Assembly: GCA_017503005.1 (NCBI GenBank)
Contig: JAFVTW010000018.1
Location: forward strand, 1-56,611
Direction: 5' to 3'
DNA from: Clostridia bacterium
Lineage (GTDB): Bacteria > Bacillota > Clostridia > Christensenellales > UBA1242
DNA length: 56,611 nt
Shown: positions 51,753 through 56,611 of the stretch, piece by piece
How the letters are laid out: every line of letters begins with the position of its first letter
Position numbering within the stretch: the first letter of the stretch is position 1
The notes under the pieces: model-generated
Told to the model about the DNA's origin: nothing
Database searches by the model: none
What the model saw: the letters and a program-made list of their open reading frames with translations, nothing else
Translations under genes and position numbers: made by a program

Positions 51753-52681
51753 TATTTATTTTCGTTTATATAATTAGCAGCACTAGTAGCAGCTATAGCT
51801 CCATCAGCACAAGCTGTTACTATTTGTCTTACCTTTTTAACAATTACATCTCCACATGCAAATACACCAGGTTGATTTGTTTCCAAGTTTTCATCAACTG
51901 CTATATATCCTTGTTCATCTAGATGAATACTATTTCTTACAAGTTTTGTATCTGGAGCTCTGCCTATACTAATAAATGCAGCATGACTAGGTGTAATTAC
52001 TTCAGTACCATCATCATTTAGGAATTTTACAACCTTTAATCCATCTTCATCGCCCACAAATTCTATAACTTTTGAATTGTAATTTACACTTATATTTTTC
52101 TTTTCTGCACATTGTTTTTCAAATTGTTTTAGAAGTTGCTCACCACAAGTAAAGCTTGGTAAATTGTTAATCACAGTAACAGATTTACAAATATTACTTA
52201 AATATATAGCATCTTCTACAGCACTAGTAGCACCACCTATCAGAACTACATTTTCGTCCTTGTAAGCAGCACCATCACTTACTGCACAGTAGCAAATACC
52301 TTTACCCATATTCTCTACTTCGCCATCAGCACCTAGTGTTCTAGCTTTTGCACCCATACTTAAAATAATTGTATTTGCAAACACTTCTTCGCCTTCTACA
52401 ATTATTAAATTATTCATAGGAGCAAAGTTGATATTACTAACTTCACCATACATTGTTTCAGCACCCAAAAGTGTAGCTTGGTCGTGCATCTTTGCACACA
52501 ACTCAGAACCACTTATAGATACAAATCCAGGATAGTTATTTACTTCATAAGTTAAACTTGCTTGTCCACCTATCATATCTCTTTCTATAATAACAGTACT
52601 TAGTCCACTTCTCATAGCATAGATAGCAGCAGTCAATCCACCAGGACCAGCACCTATAATTGCAACATCATATTTTCTCAT
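51752..52681 (-). CDS. Thioredoxin-reductase-like flavoprotein lacking the second redox cysteine
   Basis: 309 residues, TrxB length and fold. FAD dinucleotide loop G-A-G-P-G-G near 10-15, G-G-Q near 38-40, C-terminal FAD motif F-A-C-G-D-V near residue 275. The redox loop normally C-A-T-C-D-G reads C-A-V-S-D-G (Cys132, Ser135), so the second cysteine is Ser; another Cys lies at 130. The NADPH motif H-R-R-x-x-x-R after the second dinucleotide loop ([10 protein letters not shown] near 149-158) is replaced by I-N-N-L-P-S-F. Ordinary NADPH-dependent thioredoxin reduction is therefore doubtful. Related ferredoxin-dependent or other low-molecular-weight flavin reductases also lose the NADPH motif. 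It could use Cys130/132 or act as another oxidoreductase. Family secure, function open. Confidence 0.82.
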   Translation of the reverse strand: MRKYDVAIIGAGPGGLTAAIYAMRSGLSTVIIERDMIGGQASLTYEVNNYPGFVSISGSELCAKMHDQATLLGAETMYGEVSNINFAPMNNLIIVEGEEVFANTIILSMGAKARTLGADGEVENMGKGICYCAVSDGAAYKDENVVLIGGATSAVEDAIYLSNICKSVTVINNLPSFTCGEQLLKQFEKQCAEKKNISVNYNSKVIEFVGDEDGLKVVKFLNDDGTEVITPSHAAFISIGRAPDTKLVRNSIHLDEQGYIAVDENLETNQPGVFACGDVIVKKVRQIVTACADGAIAATSAANYINENK

Positions 52682-52804
52682 AAATTCATTCCTTATTATT
52701 TTTTGTTAGTATAACAAACTTAAAATTTTTAAGCAATTTAATTGTAGCAAAACAAAATTATTTTTTGCAAACAACACATCAAATTCAATACTATGCAAAA
52801 CATA

Positions 52805-52835
52805 AAAAATGCACTAAATATAGTGCATTTTTGTG
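52805..52835 (-). terminator. Terminator of the nucleoside phosphorylase/flavoprotein operon
   Basis: AAATGCACTA and TAGTGCATTT around AATA with flanking A/T runs; directly before the stop of the gene ending at 52838. Confidence 0.9.
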
Positions 52836-52837
52836 TA

Positions 52838-54058
52838 TTATCTAAAACTACTATGTATGATGTCTCTAGCACAACTATAAGCTGTAGAAAATGCTATTTG
52901 CAGATTGAATCCACCACTTTGAGCATCGACATCTAGCACCTCTCCTATGAAGTACAAACCTTTACTTTTCTTTGCCTCCATAGTTGATGGATTGATTTGT
53001 TTACAATCTACACCACCACGAGTAATAGTTGCTTTGTTGATATCTTCAAATCCCAAAACTTCAAACTTGTAATCTTTCAATTTATTTATAATTTGTTGAA
53101 TTTGATTGTTAGAAACATTTGCACATTGCAATTTTTCATTTATATCTAAATTAAATAGAATATCTTTTGCAAACTTTATATTTACAAATTTATTAACCAA
53201 ATGTACTACAAATTTCTTTGGATTTTCTCTTATATATTCCTTGAAACTTTCTACACATTGTTCATAAGTTTTCTTATACAAGAAATCTAGCGAAATAGTG
53301 CTCAAGCCTATCTCATGTTCTTTGATTAATGATGTAATCTTGTGCACTGCAGGACCTGATATACCAAATCCTGTAAACAATCCTTCACCTTTTACAGCAA
53401 TTTCTTTATTGTTATTTTCAAAAGTAATCCTAGCTTTGAATGGTGTACCCTCAAAGTTTTTAGGAACATTGATAAGCCTTATAGCACATAGCGAAGGTCT
53501 GGTATCGGTTACTTCTAGTCCTAATGATTTTGCAAATTTGTATCCATCACCAGTACTACCTGTAGTAGGATAACTTAGACCACCCGTTGCAATTACCACA
53601 GCATCAAATGTTTGACTAGTAGCACCAAACATTACTTTATACTTACCATTACTTCTTAGTATCTTCTTTACTTCACAGCCAGTTTTTAGTGTAATATTAT
53701 CACCTAAGTTGCTATCTAAAAACTGCTTAACAGTCATAGCTTTATTTGTGGAAGGAAAAACTCTGTTACCCTTCTCAATCTTAGTAGTAACACCATTTTT
53801 TCTTAAATACTCTACCAAATCAAATGAATCAAAATTATTTAATGTAGCAAACAAAAATTTTGAATTATGTGATACATTATCTATAAACTCATCAATATCA
53901 CATAAATTAGTTACATTACATCTTCCGTTTCCTGTAACCAAAAATTTCTTTAGTGTATCATTGTTCTTTTCAAACAATGTTACATTAATGCTAGACTCAC
54001 TCAATATATTTGCGCAAAACATTCCTGCTGCGCCACCACCAACAATAGCTACTTTCAT
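52838..54058 (-). CDS. BaiN/HI0933-family NAD(P)/FAD-dependent oxidoreductase
   Basis: 406 residues. FAD loop G-G-G-A-A-G-M near 7-13, family signature V-T-G-N-G-R-C-N-V-T-N near 46-56 (diagnostic of the HI0933 group), ending with L-Y-F-I-G-E-V-L-D-V-D-A-Q-S-G-G-F-N-L-Q-I-A near 370. Members include BaiN-type and uncharacterised flavoproteins; the in vivo substrate is generally unknown. It lies 10 nt after the nucleoside phosphorylase gene in a two-gene operon. A bile-acid role is not supported by the neighbours. Confidence 0.9.
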   Translation of the reverse strand: MKVAIVGGGAAGMFCANILSESSINVTLFEKNNDTLKKFLVTGNGRCNVTNLCDIDEFIDNVSHNSKFLFATLNNFDSFDLVEYLRKNGVTTKIEKGNRVFPSTNKAMTVKQFLDSNLGDNITLKTGCEVKKILRSNGKYKVMFGATSQTFDAVVIATGGLSYPTTGSTGDGYKFAKSLGLEVTDTRPSLCAIRLINVPKNFEGTPFKARITFENNNKEIAVKGEGLFTGFGISGPAVHKITSLIKEHEIGLSTISLDFLYKKTYEQCVESFKEYIRENPKKFVVHLVNKFVNIKFAKDILFNLDINEKLQCANVSNNQIQQIINKLKDYKFEVLGFEDINKATITRGGVDCKQINPSTMEAKKSKGLYFIGEVLDVDAQSGGFNLQIAFSTAYSCARDIIHSSFR

Positions 54059-54068
54059 AAATACCTCA

Positions 54069-54842
54069 CTATTTTGTTAATCTATATAATTCTACTGCAC
54101 ATTTAATACCTATAGGTATAACTATTGATTTTTTATCAATATCTCCGCCTATCAAACTTCTAGGGTCATATTCTTCATTACCCAAGTTGTCAGCTGCATA
54201 AAATACTTGTGCAAAATTTACCTTTCTAAACTTAGCTAGTACTGCCAAAGCAGAGCATTCCATATCTACAGTGATAGCACCTTGTTGCTTTCTACGGTCA
54301 ACTTTATCTCTAGTCTCTCTAAATATGGCATCTGTTGTCCAAGTTATACCCTTAACATAGTGAAAATCTAAATTTTTAACTACAAATTCAATTATATCTA
54401 CACATTTTTTATCTAGTTCTACAATATCAGCTGGTGGAGCATAATGGTAACTAGTACCCTCATCTCTTATAGCTGCAGTAGGAATAATAATAGAATAATC
54501 TTCTATATCATTTTTTAAACAACCACAGCATCCTACATGTACAAAATTTTCTATACCCATAGAGATAAGCTCTTCCATATTTGCTACAGCTGCTGGTGCA
54601 CCTACTGGAGCTTGTGTAACAGCTACAGCAATATCTCCTACCATCACTTTGTATATATCAAATTTCATAGTAGCATTAGATACATGACCTATAACCTGAG
54701 GCTTGAATTGTTTTACAAATTCTTCCATTACACTTTTTGAGAAGAACGAAACACAAGTCTTAGGAAAATCTTCTGTAGGACTATGAAAATCTTCAGGATT
54801 TATTACTGCTTTTCTATTTTTATCAAACTCATCTAGAATCAT
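54069..54842 (-). CDS. Nucleoside phosphorylase (PNP/UDP family)
   Basis: 257 residues. H-V-G-C-C-G-C-L at about 103-110 occupies the phosphate-binding G-[ST]-[SC]-G-[SG] place. D-E-G-T-S-Y-H-Y near 127 and V-D-M-E-C-S-A-L near 193 are the ribose-binding motifs of the uridine phosphorylase-like group. It cleaves nucleosides with phosphate to base and ribose 1-phosphate. The Cys-rich phosphate loop is unusual, and the substrate (uridine, adenosine, inosine) cannot be read from the sequence. First gene of an operon with the BaiN-like flavoprotein. Confidence 0.85.
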   Translation of the reverse strand: MILDEFDKNRKAVINPEDFHSPTEDFPKTCVSFFSKSVMEEFVKQFKPQVIGHVSNATMKFDIYKVMVGDIAVAVTQAPVGAPAAVANMEELISMGIENFVHVGCCGCLKNDIEDYSIIIPTAAIRDEGTSYHYAPPADIVELDKKCVDIIEFVVKNLDFHYVKGITWTTDAIFRETRDKVDRRKQQGAITVDMECSALAVLAKFRKVNFAQVFYAADNLGNEEYDPRSLIGGDIDKKSIVIPIGIKCAVELYRLTK

Positions 54843-54901
54843 AATTTCCTCCCCTAATTTTTAGTGTAACATATTAATAAAAAAATGCAAGTCTTTTTGA
54901 C

Positions 54902-54935
54902 AAAAAAAGAATTAAGAAAAATCTTAACTCTTTTT
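54902..54935 (-). terminator. Terminator after the MgtC/HD operon
   Basis: AAAGAGTTAAGA and TCTTAATTCTTT (one mismatch) on the minus strand followed by seven T; 5 nt after the stop at 54941. Confidence 0.85.
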
Positions 54936-54940
54936 AAATA

Positions 54941-55600
54941 TTATTCATTTTCACATCTTTCAATCAAAGATATAAAGGAATTTTGTTGCATAATTTGATT
55001 TAACTTAGTAGAAGAATATTCTACATCAGTATTTAATGTAGCACTATATGTAACTTTGCCATCTACACTTCTAGTAATAACTAAATGATTAAATCTATCT
55101 GTACCAAAAATTTCTTTTATGATTTTATTTTCTTTCTCAGTTTGAGTAAATATAATCTTGATAGAATAGTATTTTTTATTTTTAAACAATCTAAAGTTCA
55201 TATTAAACAAGCATTGAACAGCTATTATAATAGCGGTAGCACCTACAGCAATTACATACATACCAGCACCACAAGCCATACCTATACCAGCTGTAGCCCA
55301 TATACCTGCAGCAGTAGTCAATCCTCTAACTTCGTGCTGCCTATACACAATCATACCAGCACCTAAAAAGCCAACTCCAGTAACAATTTGAGCAGCTAAT
55401 CTAGCCGGATCAGAGCCATTAAAGCCATACTTTGATATCACTGTAATTAGTGCTGAGCCTAAACATACCACAGTATGTGTAGCAACACCAGCTTCTTTTA
55501 GTCTATGCTTTCTTTCTAGACCAATACTAAACCCCATCAATACAGAAAGTATTAAATCTATAAGAAGGATACCTTCTTGCCATATTTGTTCCCAAAACAT
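54941..55600 (-). CDS. MgtC/SapB-family membrane protein
   Basis: 219 residues. Four to five N-terminal membrane helices with the MgtC signatures G-L-E-R-K-H-R near residues 27-33 and R-L-A-A-Q-I-V-T-G-V-G-F-L-G-A-G near 68-83, then R-G-L-T-T-A-A-G-I-W near 92-101. A cytosolic C-terminal ACT-like segment follows. MgtC affects Mg2+ homeostasis and intramacrophage survival in pathogens, but most members are housekeeping proteins of unclear activity. It is 20 nt after the HD-domain gene and shares its operon. Confidence 0.9.
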   Translation of the reverse strand: MFWEQIWQEGILLIDLILSVLMGFSIGLERKHRLKEAGVATHTVVCLGSALITVISKYGFNGSDPARLAAQIVTGVGFLGAGMIVYRQHEVRGLTTAAGIWATAGIGMACGAGMYVIAVGATAIIIAVQCLFNMNFRLFKNKKYYSIKIIFTQTEKENKIIKEIFGTDRFNHLVITRSVDGKVTYSATLNTDVEYSSTKLNQIMQQNSFISLIERCENE

Positions 55601-55620
55601 AATACATCTCCTACAATTAT

Positions 55621-56292
55621 CTAAATTTTATCCAACATTTGATCCATACAATCTAACATTTTTAGAGAAGGTTTGGTCATTTGTGGATTTTGAGCACGAT
55701 TATCTGACCTTCCTATTTTTATTAAATACCTAAGAAGGGTCTTGCCGTCACCCACCGAATTCAAATCTTCAATTTCTTCCATAAGTAAATCATTAGAAAG
55801 CACTCTATGATGCTCGTTTCCATCATCATTCATTCTTATAAACATAAAGATATCATGCTTATTTATCAGTTTTAACATAATTTTGATTTCATTGTTATTA
55901 AATCCAAAATAAGACAATGTTCTTTTAGCTATCTCTTCACTTTTTAAATTATGTCCAAAAAAACTATCTACTTCTCTACCATATATTTTACCAAATCTAC
56001 GAATGTGACAAGCAGGTTTGCCTATGTCGTGATAAAACATAACATAGCTAAGCATTCTTCTAATGTTATCTGGCAAATCCTTAGTTTGAGCATTGATATT
56101 AGATACGGAAGTTAAAATATGATTTAAGCAATCAAAAATGTGCCAAGGATTGTCTTGCTGCTGTTTTTCACAATCAGCAACCTCTGGCAATACATTCAAC
56201 AACCATTCACGAAAATCAGTATTAGAATAATGTTCAAAAAAGTTTTTTACAACATCATCACTCAATAAAATTTCATCTAAAACTTGTATCAT
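55621..56292 (-). CDS. HD-domain protein, CCA-adding-enzyme HD type
   Basis: 223 residues. H-I-F-D-C-L-N-H near 51-58, M-F-Y-H-D-I-G-K-P near 90-98 (the H-D doublet), a H-x-x-x-S-x-E motif G-H-N-L-K-S-E-E near 116, and further conserved acids. This order is like the C-terminal HD domain of bacterial tRNA nucleotidyltransferases, but without the N-terminal nucleotidyltransferase domain. It may be a metal-dependent phosphohydrolase acting on nucleotides or tRNA ends. RBS AAGGAG sits 5 nt before the start. First gene of an operon with the MgtC-like gene. Confidence 0.83.
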   Translation of the reverse strand: MIQVLDEILLSDDVVKNFFEHYSNTDFREWLLNVLPEVADCEKQQQDNPWHIFDCLNHILTSVSNINAQTKDLPDNIRRMLSYVMFYHDIGKPACHIRRFGKIYGREVDSFFGHNLKSEEIAKRTLSYFGFNNNEIKIMLKLINKHDIFMFIRMNDDGNEHHRVLSNDLLMEEIEDLNSVGDGKTLLRYLIKIGRSDNRAQNPQMTKPSLKMLDCMDQMLDKI

Positions 56293-56384
56293 AGCATCTC
56301 CTTATATTTACTTTACCATTTTAAAATTTAAAAGAAAACTAAAAAAGATAAATAATAAATTATTTATACTATTACTATAATAAA

Positions 56385-56550
56385 AACAAAAAAAGATAGG
56401 CTTAATTACCTATCTTCTTATTGGCTCCCCGAACAGGGGCGACTCGTATAGAAAAGTTGCCTGTGGCAAGTTTTTAGACAAAGCCGGGAGCAACTTGTTG
56501 CGGTCAGGCCGACAGGACGAACCGTTGGTTCGAACCCGTTATCATACCTC
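56385..56550 (-). ncRNA. Candidate structured small RNA unit within the tandem repeat
   Basis: On the minus strand TATGAT (-10-like) is near 56540-56545. Nested hairpins follow, with GGCT...AGCC closing a stem around TTGCC/GGCAA and CCCC/GGGG. The unit ends with AAGATAGG...CCTATCTT plus seven T at 56390-56417. It fits promoter-RNA-terminator repeated in tandem. No tRNA cloverleaf could be fitted, though GGTTCGAACC resembles a T-loop. Not coding. Confidence 0.45.
56390..56417 (-). terminator. Terminator at the end of the repeat unit
   Basis: AAGATAGG and CCTATCTT with loop TAATTAAG, followed by seven T on the minus strand. The same element recurs at 56563-56590. Confidence 0.8.
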
Positions 56551-56611
56551 AAAATAAAACAAAAAAAGATAGGCTTAATTACCTATCTTCTTATTGGCTC
56601 CCCGAACAGGG

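Larger units (their letters stand above)
56385..56611. repeat. Tandem repeat, period 173 bp (one full unit plus a truncated second)
   Basis: The sequence starting at about 56385 (CAAAAAAAGATAGGC...CCCCGAACAGG) recurs after 173 bp at about 56558 and is identical as far as the window allows (about 54 bp). The unit contains several short hairpins (CCCC/GGGG, TTGCC/GGCAA, GCAAC/GTTGC, CGAACC/GGTTCG) and a terminator-like hairpin. The array probably continues beyond the right edge. The stretch 56293-56384 is AT-rich and shows nothing else. Confidence 0.85.

Noticed and set aside
56421..56545. tRNA gene in the repeat at the right edge
   Set aside because: TGG near 56421 and GGTTCGAACC at about 56527 look like tRNA 3' end and T-loop, but acceptor, D and anticodon stems cannot be fitted on either strand.

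Overview
This window is an AT-rich, gene-dense chromosomal segment using the standard bacterial code. It most likely comes from an uncultured low-GC Bacillota (Clostridia-like) bacterium. Evidence for that: a mreB - minD - minE - spoIVFA - spoIVFB cluster in the order known from Bacillus (mreB..minCD-spoIVFA-spoIVFB), a large Gram-positive-type SRP RNA with an Alu domain, a ywlE-rpiB pair as in Bacillus, a DUF421-DUF4363 pair, a SpoVB-like flippase, a high-cysteine HCB-like small protein, and strong AGGAGG-type ribosome binding sites. No insertion sequence, prophage, CRISPR array or canonical tRNA was seen. Most genes are on the minus strand. LAYOUT: 1-1.74 kb is the N-terminal part of ComEC, cut by the window edge, followed by a 50-residue zinc-ribbon gene on the plus strand. 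2-10 kb (minus) holds a large unknown protein, spoIVFB/spoIVFA, minE/minD, a divergent MreB, a degenerate Ppx/GppA protein and a 2[4Fe-4S] ferredoxin. 10.1-11.3 kb has two half-size TauE/SafE transporters. 11.5-18.5 kb is mostly plus strand: a 1212-residue surface protein with an intracellular coiled coil, a SpoVB-like flippase that appears to start at ATA, and DUF421/DUF4363. 18.5-24.7 kb (minus) has a membrane protein, the uvrB-uvrA operon with a candidate LexA box, and two tandem 120-residue helix-turn-helix/membrane proteins. 24.9-29 kb has a 1178-residue Ig-repeat surface protein divergent from a 72-residue Cys/Gly-rich protein. 29-37.5 kb is housekeeping: hflX, a lipoprotein, ywlE-rpiB, rplM-rpsI with a consensus promoter, and typA. 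37.6-46 kb is a five-gene operon (YwaF/TMEM164-like membrane protein, ABC ATPase, ABC permease, two bacterial-Ig surface proteins). Its promoter carries a run of nine G in the -35/-10 spacer. 46-56.3 kb has a CBS protein, SRP RNA, a DUF2726 protein, ung, a 496-residue orphan, glmM, a thioredoxin-reductase-like flavoprotein lacking the second redox cysteine, a BaiN-like flavoprotein, a nucleoside phosphorylase, an MgtC-like protein and an HD-domain protein. The right edge enters a 173-bp tandem repeat that looks like an array of small structured RNA units with their own terminators. HOW IT FITS TOGETHER: the window mixes cell-shape, division and sporulation functions, DNA repair (UvrAB, Ung), translation (L13, S9, HflX, TypA, SRP RNA) and an unusually rich cell-surface repertoire. 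The most novel points are the homopolymer-containing promoter in front of the ABC/Ig-lipoprotein operon, the redox-motif-deficient TrxB homologue, the ATA-start flippase, the surface protein joined to a cytoplasmic coiled coil, and the repeated RNA-like unit at the right edge. Promoters and terminators were found by eye and none has been tested.
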